7,910 bases of DNA. Origin: Chloroflexota bacterium. Lineage in GTDB: Bacteria; Chloroflexota; UBA6077; JADZDV01. The position numbers and the translations under genes were made by a program. Each line of letters begins with the position of its first letter. The stretch's first letter is position 1. The notes under the pieces are model-generated. The model searched no databases. It had not been told where the DNA came from and worked only from the letters and a program-made list of their open reading frames with translations. Positions 1-6,075 of this stretch are shown piece after piece. Location of the stretch: contig JADZDV010000412.1 of the NCBI GenBank assembly GCA_020850915.1, positions 1-7,910 of the forward strand. Reading direction: 5' to 3'.

Positions 1-132
1 AGCACGCCCACATGTTCGAGTCCCCCCTTGAGATAGGTGCGACACCGATCGTTTCCGCAGTATAACGACTCGGCGGAGAGGGGATTTGGGCACCGGGTCA
101 CAAACCGGTCACGCCCCGAACATGCCCGAAGC
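1..132. other. left-edge non-coding stretch downstream of the Ldh_2 gene
   Basis: No credible gene is visible here. It is the 3' flank of the minus-strand Ldh_2 gene. The only structure seen is a short near-repeat, CCGGGTCAC at 93-101 and CCGGTCAC at 105-112, which also gives a 5-bp inverted repeat (ACCGG 92-96 with CCGGT 105-109). It has no T-tract on the minus strand, so it is at best a weak terminator for the operon. A TATACT-like hexamer on the minus strand near 61-66 has no recognisable -35 partner. Confidence 0.4.
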
Positions 133-1179
133 TCAGGCAGGTCGCGGCGTCGGCGCCGCCACACCAAGGTCGTTTGCAATCTCCACAATGGCTGCCCAGG
201 TCGCTTCCGGCAGGCCGATGCCGTGCACTCGACGCTCCGCCCGGCTGCGCACTTCGGGCTCGCCCGGCAGGACGACGTGCTCCACGCCCGGAGCCGGAGG
301 AACGTCCACGATCCGCTCCACTGAGCGCTCCAAGGACGCGGCGTAGTCCTCGAACGCCACGTTGCCCCGGGGGTCGATGCAGAGGTAGAAGGAGCCGCTC
401 GCGCGCCCAGCGTGGTCCGTCGCCAGGTCGGCGGCGCCCAGCGCGGTGCTGAGCAGCTCCACGACCACGCTCAGCGCGTAGCCCTTGTGGCCACCGAACG
501 GCAGGAGCATGCCGCCCGCGTAGAAGTCGTTCGGGTTCGTCGTCGGACGCCCCTCCTTGTCCAGGATGAAGCCGGGCGGAAGCTGCGCGCCCTTGTCCCG
601 CGCGACCCGCACCTTGCCCTCCGCGGAGGCGCTCGTGGCAAAGTCAAGCAGGACCGGCGGCGGGTCGCCGGCGCTGGGGAAGGCGATGGCGATCGGATTG
701 TTGGCCAGCGAGCGGGCGGCGCCGCCGAACGGCGCCACGCCAATGCCGTGGCCCAGCAGACAGACCGTCGCCAGGCCGATCATCCCCTCGGACGCCGCCT
801 GCTCCGCCCATTCACCCAGCCGGCCGATGTGGTTCGACCGGATCGCCGAGACAGCGGCCAGGTGGCTCTCACGCGCCTTGCGGATCGCCAGCTCCATCGA
901 GAAGTGCGCCGTCTCTTGCCCGAAGCCCCAGGCGCCGTCGACCAGCGCCGTGGTCGCCGTCTCGCGGAGGATCTTCGGCACGGCCGTCGGCTGGTAGAGA
1001 TCGGCGCGTATGTTCTGCACGTACTGGACGATCCGCATCGCCCCGTGCGAGTCGTGCCCGGCCAGGTTCGCATCGACCAGTGAGCGGGCCACGAAAGCGG
1101 CCGTGCGCTCCGGCGTCCCGGATGCGCGGAAGATGTCGGTCCCGACCTGTACAAGCTCCTCAGGGGTGAACAGCAGCAT
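133..1179 (-). CDS. Ldh_2 family malate/L-lactate dehydrogenase-type oxidoreductase
   Basis: This 348-residue protein belongs to the Ldh_2 (malate/L-lactate dehydrogenase, YlbC/ComC/AllD) family of NAD(P)-dependent 2-hydroxyacid dehydrogenases, which have their own fold unrelated to classical Ldh/Mdh. Seen: GHDSHGAMR at residues 41-49 (the family SHG..R motif), SNHIGRLGEWAEQA from 115 with the conserved His 117, NNPIAIAFP at 160-168, LDFATSASAEGKV at 178-190, and the hallmark PFGGHKGYALS at 227-237. Length is normal for the family (about 330-360). The start is the ATG at 1179, because family members begin with a similar L-F-x-P-E-E-L segment and GAGAGGA lies 10 nt upstream. An in-frame GTG at 1296 would add 39 residues that do not resemble the family and has no clear ribosome site. 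It is the last gene of the minus-strand cluster, 132 nt after the SDR stop, and ends in TGA. Known substrates include malate, lactate, ureidoglycolate, (R)-sulfolactate and cyclic imino acids. Nothing here decides between them. Confidence 0.93.
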   Translation of the reverse strand: MLLFTPEELVQVGTDIFRASGTPERTAAFVARSLVDANLAGHDSHGAMRIVQYVQNIRADLYQPTAVPKILRETATTALVDGAWGFGQETAHFSMELAIRKARESHLAAVSAIRSNHIGRLGEWAEQAASEGMIGLATVCLLGHGIGVAPFGGAARSLANNPIAIAFPSAGDPPPVLLDFATSASAEGKVRVARDKGAQLPPGFILDKEGRPTTNPNDFYAGGMLLPFGGHKGYALSVVVELLSTALGAADLATDHAGRASGSFYLCIDPRGNVAFEDYAASLERSVERIVDVPPAPGVEHVVLPGEPEVRSRAERRVHGIGLPEATWAAIVEIANDLGVAAPTPRPA

Positions 1180-1189
1180 CGTTGGGATG

Positions 1190-1196
1190 TCCTCTC
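1190..1196 (-). promoter_or_regulatory. ribosome binding site deciding the Ldh_2 start
   Basis: GAGAGGA on the minus strand lies 10 nt before the ATG at 1179-1177. The longer GTG alternative at 1296 has only a weak G-run upstream, so this site supports the shorter start. Confidence 0.6.
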
Positions 1197-1311
1197 GAGC
1201 GTGCTTCAGGGTATGCCGTAACGCTTCCGTTCCCAGGCTTCCTGCAGAGTTCTCCGTTGACGTGAGTCGACGCACCGACTGAGCGACCTGGACCACCGCC
1301 CGGACGGACGT

Positions 1312-2061
1312 TTACATGTGGATTCCGCCGTTGACGTCGATCGAGGCGCCGGTGATGTAGCTGGCCAGGTCAGAGACCAGGAAGACGACGACGTTGGCCA
1401 CTTCACGCGGCCGGCCGATGCGGCGCAGGGGTGTCGATTCGACCATCGCGGCCAGCGCGGGTGGCGGGAACTGGGCGGTCATGGCGCCGTCGATGATGCC
1501 GGGGTTGATGCAGTTGACGAGGATGTTGAACGGAGCCGCGTGCTTGGCGAGGGACTTCGTCAGGCAGATGACGCCTGCCTTCGAGGCGGCGTAGCTGGCT
1601 CCAGCCACGATGCCGCCAACCTCACCCGCGAGCGACCCGACGTTCACGATCCAGCCGCGTCGCCGCGGTCGCATGACCTTCAGCGCCGCCTGCGAGCAGA
1701 GCAGCGCGCCCTTCAAGTTCACGTCCAGCACGCGGTCCCACTGGTCCGGCGCGAGCCGGTCGATCGGCGTCTGGTCGAAGATGCCGGCCAGGTTGACCAG
1801 TGCGTCCAACGCGCCGAACCGACCCTCCACGTTCTGGACGACCGCTTCGATCTCCGGTGGGTGGGTGACGTCCAGGTGCCGCCCGGCGACCGGGAAGCCG
1901 CCCGAGGCCAGCGGCTCGACGACGCGCATGACGGCCGCTTCATCCGACTCCGTTGCCAGGACGGCGGCTCCCTGTTCCACCAGTGAGTGGATCGTCGCGG
2001 CGCCAATACTGCCGCCCGCGCCGGTCACCAGCGCCACGCGGCCGTTGAGTAGACCCGCCAT
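1312..2061 (-). CDS. SDR family NAD(P)-dependent oxidoreductase
   Basis: This is a 249-residue classical short-chain dehydrogenase/reductase of the FabG-like group, a soluble Rossmann-fold enzyme that interconverts alcohols and ketones. Seen: TGAGGSIG at 13-20 (TGxxxGxG cofactor loop), LDV at 63-65, NLAG at 90-93 (NNAG variant), Asn 115 in DVNLKG, Ser 143, and YAASK at 157-161 giving catalytic Tyr 157 and Lys 161. NPG follows at 186-188 and the typical ITGASIDVNGG ending lies near 237-246. An acidic residue after the second strand (Glu 38 in LATESD) suggests NAD(H) preference; this is inference. The start is the ATG at 2061, with GGGAGG at 2072-2067 spaced 5 nt. A GTG at 2118 would add 19 Arg/Ala-rich residues before the expected N-terminus. 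The gene ends in TAA, 121 nt after the 2-hydroxyacid dehydrogenase gene and in the same orientation, so it is probably co-transcribed. SDR substrates cannot be assigned from sequence alone. Confidence 0.94.
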   Translation of the reverse strand: MAGLLNGRVALVTGAGGSIGAATIHSLVEQGAAVLATESDEAAVMRVVEPLASGGFPVAGRHLDVTHPPEIEAVVQNVEGRFGALDALVNLAGIFDQTPIDRLAPDQWDRVLDVNLKGALLCSQAALKVMRPRRRGWIVNVGSLAGEVGGIVAGASYAASKAGVICLTKSLAKHAAPFNILVNCINPGIIDGAMTAQFPPPALAAMVESTPLRRIGRPREVANVVVFLVSDLASYITGASIDVNGGIHM

Positions 2062-2160
2062 GCATGCCTCCCGCGCGGCCGGGCGCCGCGCCTGGGAGAA
2101 GCCGCGACGGGCGCCCACCTCGCCGGCCGCGACGCTTCCTTATCCGAAAGTGATGGTGAG

Positions 2161-2176
2161 GAGTGACTCTTCACTC
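2161..2176 (-). terminator. small perfect stem-loop just after the 2-hydroxyacid dehydrogenase stop
   Basis: GAGTGA (2161-2166) and TCACTC (2171-2176) form a perfect 6-bp stem with a 4-nt loop, starting 6 nt after the TAG of the upstream gene on the minus strand. No T-tract follows (the minus strand reads CTCACCATCACTTTCGG), so it is not a strong intrinsic terminator. It could trim or stabilise an operon mRNA, or cause partial attenuation before the SDR gene. Confidence 0.3.
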
Positions 2177-2182
2177 TTCCGT

Positions 2183-3157
2183 CTACGTCTTGCTGACGTT
2201 GTTCAGCGGGTTCTTCGGCCGCTCGCCTCGCAGCACGCGGACGACCTCCTCAGCCGCGCGGGTTTTCAGGTCCACGGCGGACTCTTCCGAGTAGTAGGCG
2301 GCATGCGGCGTCAGCACGCAGTTGTCCAGCCCAGCGAGCGGGTGCTCGGGTGTGATCGGCTCTTTCTCGAGTACGTCCAGCCCGGCGCCAGCGATCGTCC
2401 CGTTCTTCAAGGCCCGGGCCAGCGCCTCCGAGTCCACCAGCGGCCCGCGCGACGTGTTGATCAAGTACGCCGTTGGTCTCATCAGCGCCAGCGTGCGGTC
2501 GTTGATCAGATGATACGTCTCGGGCGTCAGGGGCGAGTGGACCGAGACGAAGTCGGACTCTCGCATGACCGTCTCGAAGTCAGCGCCCTTTGCGCCGCGC
2601 TGGGCGATCTGCTCGTCGGAGAGGAACGGGTCGTGGGCCAGAACCTGCATGCCGAGCCCCGCCGCCTTGCGACCGAGCGTCGCTCCGATGCGGCCATAGC
2701 CGAGCACGCCGAGGGTCTGGTTCTGCAGCCGGAAGATCGGCTTGGCGACGGCGACGTTCCACTGGCCGCTGTGGACGGACTGATTGAGCAGCACGATCTT
2801 CCGGCCTAGCGCCATCAGCAGAGCGAAGGCGTGGTCGGAGACCTCGTCAATGCTGTAGTCTGGGACGTTGCAGGCCCAGATGCCCCTGTCGGTGAAGGCG
2901 TCCACGTCGAGGTTGTCGAAGCCGACGCCGTACCGGACCACGACCTTGCAGCGCGTCAGGCTCTCGACCACCGGCCGGGTGACCTTGGCGTACTCGACCA
3001 GCAGCGCGTCGGCATCGCGGCAGGCCTCGATCAGCTCCTGCTCGGTCTTGCACTGCTGCGCGATCATCTCGCAGCCCGCGGCGTCCAGGACGCGCTGTTC
3101 GGGCTCGAGCGTGTCGAAGTCGTAGTCGGTGATCACCACGCGGGGGCGGTCGCTCAT
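2183..3157 (-). CDS. D-isomer-specific 2-hydroxyacid dehydrogenase, CtBP-like (C-terminal binding protein family)
   Basis: This 324-residue cytosolic NAD-dependent enzyme belongs to the D-2-hydroxyacid dehydrogenase family (phosphoglycerate dehydrogenase, glyoxylate reductase and CtBP relatives) and would interconvert a 2-hydroxyacid and a 2-oxoacid. Seen: a discontinuous substrate domain (about 1-100 and 290-324) around a Rossmann domain with GYGRIG at 153-158; Asp 176 in AHDPF, expected to favour NAD(H); catalytic Arg 237 in NTSRGPLVD; Glu 266 in DVLEKEP; and His 285 in TPHAAYYSEES. The H-A-A-Y-Y-S context resembles CtBP and its bacterial relatives more than SerA, and there is no C-terminal ACT domain, so serine biosynthesis is unlikely. 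The ATG at 3157 has AGAGGAG at 3170-3164, spaced 6 nt. The gene ends in TAG. It lies 74 nt downstream of the molybdenum hydroxylase gene and 121 nt upstream of the SDR gene. The substrate is unknown. Confidence 0.94.
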   Translation of the reverse strand: MSDRPRVVITDYDFDTLEPEQRVLDAAGCEMIAQQCKTEQELIEACRDADALLVEYAKVTRPVVESLTRCKVVVRYGVGFDNLDVDAFTDRGIWACNVPDYSIDEVSDHAFALLMALGRKIVLLNQSVHSGQWNVAVAKPIFRLQNQTLGVLGYGRIGATLGRKAAGLGMQVLAHDPFLSDEQIAQRGAKGADFETVMRESDFVSVHSPLTPETYHLINDRTLALMRPTAYLINTSRGPLVDSEALARALKNGTIAGAGLDVLEKEPITPEHPLAGLDNCVLTPHAAYYSEESAVDLKTRAAEEVVRVLRGERPKNPLNNVSKT

Positions 3158-3193
3158 GAGAGGCTCCTCTGTCTCGGTGTCGGTCCTGAACTC

Positions 3194-3215
3194 GGCCCGG
3201 GCGACGGCGCGGGCC
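3194..3215 (-). other. GC-rich hairpin between the CoxL-like gene and the 2-hydroxyacid dehydrogenase gene
   Basis: GGCCCG (3194-3199) pairs with CGGGCC (3210-3215) around a 10-nt loop, inside the 74-nt gap between two same-strand genes. No T-run follows on the minus strand. It may be chance in GC-rich DNA or an mRNA processing or stability element. Confidence 0.2.
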
Positions 3216-3231
3216 TCTTCTGGGGCCGATT

Positions 3232-5556
3232 CTACCCCGTTTGCCTCCGCTCGCCTGGCTGCTGCACCGCCTCCCAGACCCGCGCCGCGGTGACCGGCAT
3301 GTCCAGGTTGGTGATGCCGAGCGTGCTGAGCGCGTCCAGCACCGCGTTGACTACGGCAGGCGGCGCGCCAACGCAGCCGGACTCGCCCACGCCCTTCGAG
3401 CCGATTGGGTTGAACGGCGAGGGTGTGACCGTGAACCCCGTCTCGTACTCTGGCACCATGCGGGCCGTTGGCACGGCGTAGTCCAGCAACGTCGAGGTCT
3501 GAAGCTGGCCCTGCTCGTCGTAGACGATCCGTTCGTAGAGCGCTTCGGCGATCCCCTGGGTCAGGCTGCCGTGGATCTGTCCCTCGACTAGCAGCGGGTT
3601 GACGATGGTCCCGCAGTCGTCCACGGCCACCATCCGCTCGAGCCGGACGCGGCCGGTCTCGCGGTCGATCTCGACCACCGCGATCGTCGTCCCGAACGGG
3701 ACGGCGCCCTTGCCCGGGTCGAACTTGTTCCCGTGCCGCAGGCCGCGCTCTCCCTCGGGCAGGCCCACGCCTCGCTCTGCCGCCTCGGCGATCCGGGCCA
3801 GAGTCAGCGAGCGGTCCGGCGCGCCGGCCACCTGGACGCTTCCGCGGCTGTAGACCAGGTCTTCCGGCGCCGTCTCGAGCAGCGCCGAGGCCACTTTGAG
3901 CGCCTTCTCCTTCACTGCCTCGGAGGCGTTCGCCACCGCCGACCCGCCAAGCGACAGACTGCGGCTGCCGAACGTCCCGATCCCGACGGGCGTCTTCTCG
4001 GTATCCCCCTGGACAATCCTGACCTGCTCGAACGGCACATCCAGGCGATCGGCGACGATCTGGGCAAAGGAGGTGTGGTGGCCCTGGCCATGCGAGAACG
4101 AGCCGGTGCGCGCGACGACCGTGCCGTCAGCCTGCACCTCCACACTAGCGGCCTCCCAGCCCTCGGAGCTGACTTCGATCGTCGTGGCGAGGCCGATGCC
4201 GCGCAGGGGAGTCTTTGCGCCCAGCTCGGTCCGCTCGCGCCGCTGCCGCTCGCGGAACGCCGGGTAGCCGACCACCTCGAGCGCCTTGTCCATCGCCGCT
4301 TCGTAGTTGCCGCTATCGTAGAGCGCGCCGTTTGGCGTCCGGTACGGGAACTCGTCAGGCTGGATGAAGTTCTTGCGGCGCACCTCCGCCGGGTCCATGC
4401 CCAGCGTTCGGGCGACTTCTTCAACCGTCCGCTCGGCGACGAACGCGGCCTCGGGACGCCCCGCGCCGCGGTACGGACCGGTGGACATCGTGTTCGTGTA
4501 GGCGGTGATCAGCTCCGAGCGAAAGTTCCGGATGCGGTAGGCGCCCGTCGCGTAATCTGGCAGGCGGATCGGCGTCGCGCCCGTGGCCGGCAGGGTGAAG
4601 GCACCGAAGTTCGTGAGGGAGCGGACTTTCAGGCCGGTGATGAGGCCGTCTCGCGTGAAGGCGGCCTCGACGAAGTCCTGGTGGTCGCGGCCCTGCATGG
4701 TAAACAGCAGGTCCTCCATCCGCGTGGAGGCCCAGCGGACCGGTCGGCCGAGCTGCACGGCCATCAGGACCACGAGGAGTTCCTCGGGATACACCGGCGT
4801 CTTGGAGCCGAACGCGCCGCCGACGTCCGGCATGACAACGTGGATCTTCTCCTCCGGCCACTGGAGCGCCACGGCAAGCTGCGCGCGCGCGCCAAAGGGT
4901 GACTGGCCGGACTTGTAGACCGTCAGGACATCCTGCTCGCGGTCGTAGGATGCGAGCGTGCCGCGCGGCTCCATTGGGATCTGGGCCACGCGAGAGTGTC
5001 TCAGGTGGAGCGAGAGCGTGTGGTCGGCACGGGAAAAGGCGCCGTCCACGTCGCCGCCTTCGCGAACGAGCCGGTACGAGACGTTGGTGCCCAGCTCCGG
5101 CCAGAGCAACGGCGCGTCCGGCGCGGCCGCCTCCTCCACGGTGGTCACCGCGGGGAGCGGGTCGTACCCGACGGCGACCAGGTCTGCCGCGTCGCGGGCG
5201 GCGTACCGGCTCTCGGCCGCGACCGCGACGATCGGGTAGCCCACGCAGTTCACCTTGCCATGAGCCAGGGCCGGCATCGGCGTGTTCTTCATCTCCGGCA
5301 GGACGGCGCGGGTGGGCATGCGCTGATGGTGCACGTCATCGCCGGACCAGACGGCCACCACGCCAGACGCCTCGCGCGCCGCCGCGAGATCCAGGGCAGT
5401 GATGTTCGCGTGGGCGTACTGGCTTCGGACGAAGAACACCTCCAGCGTTCCCGGCAGACGGAGGTCGTCCACGTAGCAGCCCTGTCCCTGGATCAGGCGC
5501 GGATCCTCGACGCGCCGTCGGGCCGCTCCAATTTCGCGCGCGCTGGCCGTGCTCAA
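3232..5556 (-). CDS. xanthine dehydrogenase family protein, molybdopterin-binding (CoxL-like, form II) subunit
   Basis: This 774-residue large catalytic subunit belongs to the molybdenum hydroxylase (xanthine oxidase) family. Such subunits hold the Mo-molybdopterin cytosine dinucleotide centre and hydroxylate aldehydes or N-heterocycles, normally in an L-M-S complex with FAD and 2Fe-2S subunits. Seen: an N-terminal segment RRRVEDPRLIQGQGCYVDD at 13-31 (family start), GGAFGSK at 246-252, PYRGAGR at 361-367, SHGQGHHTSFAQI at 488-500, GSRS at 530-533, DDCGTIVNPLLVEGQIHG at 646-663, and GVGESG at 722-727 with the expected catalytic Glu 725. PYRGAGR resembles form II (AYRGAGR) and lacks the Cys of the form I CO dehydrogenase motif AYxCSFR, so CO oxidation is not expected. 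The start is TTG at 5556, chosen because AGGAGG lies 7 nt upstream and the family N-terminus follows; the ATG at 5576 is out of frame. It is the first gene of the minus-strand cluster. No CoxM or CoxS partner is in the window. It ends in TAG. Confidence 0.95.
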   Translation of the reverse strand: MSTASAREIGAARRRVEDPRLIQGQGCYVDDLRLPGTLEVFFVRSQYAHANITALDLAAAREASGVVAVWSGDDVHHQRMPTRAVLPEMKNTPMPALAHGKVNCVGYPIVAVAAESRYAARDAADLVAVGYDPLPAVTTVEEAAAPDAPLLWPELGTNVSYRLVREGGDVDGAFSRADHTLSLHLRHSRVAQIPMEPRGTLASYDREQDVLTVYKSGQSPFGARAQLAVALQWPEEKIHVVMPDVGGAFGSKTPVYPEELLVVLMAVQLGRPVRWASTRMEDLLFTMQGRDHQDFVEAAFTRDGLITGLKVRSLTNFGAFTLPATGATPIRLPDYATGAYRIRNFRSELITAYTNTMSTGPYRGAGRPEAAFVAERTVEEVARTLGMDPAEVRRKNFIQPDEFPYRTPNGALYDSGNYEAAMDKALEVVGYPAFRERQRRERTELGAKTPLRGIGLATTIEVSSEGWEAASVEVQADGTVVARTGSFSHGQGHHTSFAQIVADRLDVPFEQVRIVQGDTEKTPVGIGTFGSRSLSLGGSAVANASEAVKEKALKVASALLETAPEDLVYSRGSVQVAGAPDRSLTLARIAEAAERGVGLPEGERGLRHGNKFDPGKGAVPFGTTIAVVEIDRETGRVRLERMVAVDDCGTIVNPLLVEGQIHGSLTQGIAEALYERIVYDEQGQLQTSTLLDYAVPTARMVPEYETGFTVTPSPFNPIGSKGVGESGCVGAPPAVVNAVLDALSTLGITNLDMPVTAARVWEAVQQPGERRQTG

Positions 5557-5563
5557 GAGAAAG

Positions 5564-5569
5564 CCTCCT
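5564..5569 (-). promoter_or_regulatory. strong ribosome binding site for a TTG start
   Basis: The minus strand reads AGGAGG, the full core Shine-Dalgarno, 7 nt before TTG at 5556-5554. This is the main reason for accepting the rare TTG as the start of the CoxL-like gene; no in-frame ATG lies nearby upstream. Confidence 0.75.
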
Positions 5570-5736
5570 GCTTCATTGCGTCTTCCCCCGGGGTGTCGCG
5601 AGGAGCGGGGCTGGAAGAGCGCTGCTCACTTCGATCTGAGTATATCGACGGTCTCGAAGGCGAATCACAATGGCAAGGCCTGGAGCACGAACCGCTGGTC
5701 CTGAGGATCCCCCGGGGGGCGACGGAAAGACACGAA

Positions 5737-5815
5737 ACGGGGACGGCCTCTCGGCCATCCCCGTACGTGCGGGGCTGGACCCCGCCTGCGAGCTGTCCGG
5801 CTCGCGAAGCGGGCC
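5737..5815. repeat. cluster of overlapping inverted repeats (candidate structured leader or dispersed intergenic repeat)
   Basis: Four stems lie within 79 bp. Hairpin A: 5737-5748 with 5753-5764, 12 bp, loop TCTC; its only imperfection (C5744/A5757) becomes a G-U pair if transcribed from the minus strand. Hairpin B: GCGGGG 5769-5774 with CCCCGC 5780-5785. Hairpin C: GCGAGC 5788-5793 with GCTCGC 5800-5805. Hairpin D: 5799-5805 with 5809-5815, loop GAA, overlapping C and better paired on the plus strand. An alternative stem CCCCG 5759-5763 with CGGGG 5770-5774 would exclude both A and B. On the minus strand, hairpin A is followed by TTCGTGTCTTTCCGTC, a partly T-rich stretch. It matches no RNA family I recognise. 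It could be an attenuator-like leader for the CoxL-like gene, a transcribed structured RNA, a dispersed palindromic repeat, or chance in GC-rich DNA. Confidence 0.4.
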
Positions 5816-5876
5816 AGGGTCTCGCCTATCCTGACGTCGCCACGCCGCGCGTAGGGCGGTCTGTCGCGACGCACCC

Positions 5877-5906
5877 AGTCTAGCACGCTGACGGGCAAAT
5901 GGTAAA
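5877..5906 (-). promoter_or_regulatory. candidate sigma70-type promoter for the oxidoreductase cluster
   Basis: On the minus strand TTTACC (5906-5901) and TAGACT (5882-5877) are separated by 18 nt, resembling -35 and -10 boxes with two mismatches each. Transcription would start near 5870 and give a leader of about 310 nt that includes the hairpin cluster. The match is weak and could be chance. Confidence 0.25.
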
Positions 5907-6006
5907 CCCGGGCCATCCCAAACGGGCCACAGTTCTTCTCGCCGACGCGTGCTCGAGCGCCATTCCGCCTCGGCGCGCGCACCCATCTTCGTGAGCCGTG
6001 TTCAGA

Positions 6007-6012
6007 CATAAT
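6007..6012 (+). promoter_or_regulatory. candidate -10 box for the aminopeptidase gene
   Basis: CATAAT matches the TATAAT consensus at five of six positions in otherwise GC-rich DNA, about 64 nt before the GTG start at 6076. No good -35 hexamer lies 16-18 nt upstream, so the call is tentative. Confidence 0.3.
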
Positions 6013-6061
6013 CGAATCAGAGAGCCGCGACCGCTGGCGCTGTTCGGCCAGTGCGCGAGCC

Positions 6062-6066
6062 AGGAG
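6062..6066 (+). promoter_or_regulatory. ribosome binding site deciding the aminopeptidase start
   Basis: AGGAG ends 9 nt before GTG at 6076-6078. The residues that follow (YRLPRSVVPERYEITLAPDL) are the usual M1 N-terminus. The earlier in-frame GTG at 5998 lacks such a site and would add 26 residues unlike the family. Confidence 0.6.
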
Positions 6067-6075
6067 TCTGGAGCC

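Larger units (their letters stand above)
5557..6075. other. divergent intergenic region with dense inverted repeats, no supported gene
   Basis: These roughly 520 bp separate the minus-strand CoxL-like gene from the plus-strand aminopeptidase gene. Open frames exist on the minus strand (about 5573-5986 and 5665-6009). They overlap each other in different frames, are Arg/Pro-rich and show no recognisable domain or ribosome site, so I treat them as chance. The region holds the leader and ribosome site of the CoxL-like gene, a hairpin cluster at 5737-5815, C-run/G-run palindromes at 5585-5593 and 5709-5719, and weak promoter-like sequences for both directions. Confidence 0.55.

Noticed and set aside
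10..40. GTTCGAGTCC at the left edge, resembling a tRNA T-loop
   Set aside because: The flanking bases do not form a 5-bp T-stem (ACATG-side bases do not pair with the C-run), and no acceptor end or CCA follows.
92..109. Inverted repeat ACCGG/CCGGT downstream of the Ldh_2 stop as a terminator
   Set aside because: The stem is only 5 bp and no T-tract follows on the minus strand.
1180..1296. Extended Ldh_2 start at GTG 1296
   Set aside because: The 39 added residues do not resemble the family N-terminus, and the ATG at 1179 has the better ribosome site.
1610..2809. A 399-codon open frame on the plus strand
   Set aside because: It runs antisense across parts of the SDR and 2-hydroxyacid dehydrogenase genes and the gap between them, with a low-complexity Ser/Arg/Pro-rich translation and no domain. 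Both overlapped genes have complete catalytic motif sets.
3733..4902. A 389-codon open frame on the plus strand
   Set aside because: It is antisense to the CoxL-like gene, has no domain, and is explained by third-position GC bias.
5573..6009. Two overlapping minus-strand open frames (about 137 and 114 codons) in the intergenic region
   Set aside because: They overlap in different frames, are Arg/Pro-rich, cross the hairpin cluster and lack ribosome sites or domains. A real small gene cannot be fully excluded, but nothing supports one.
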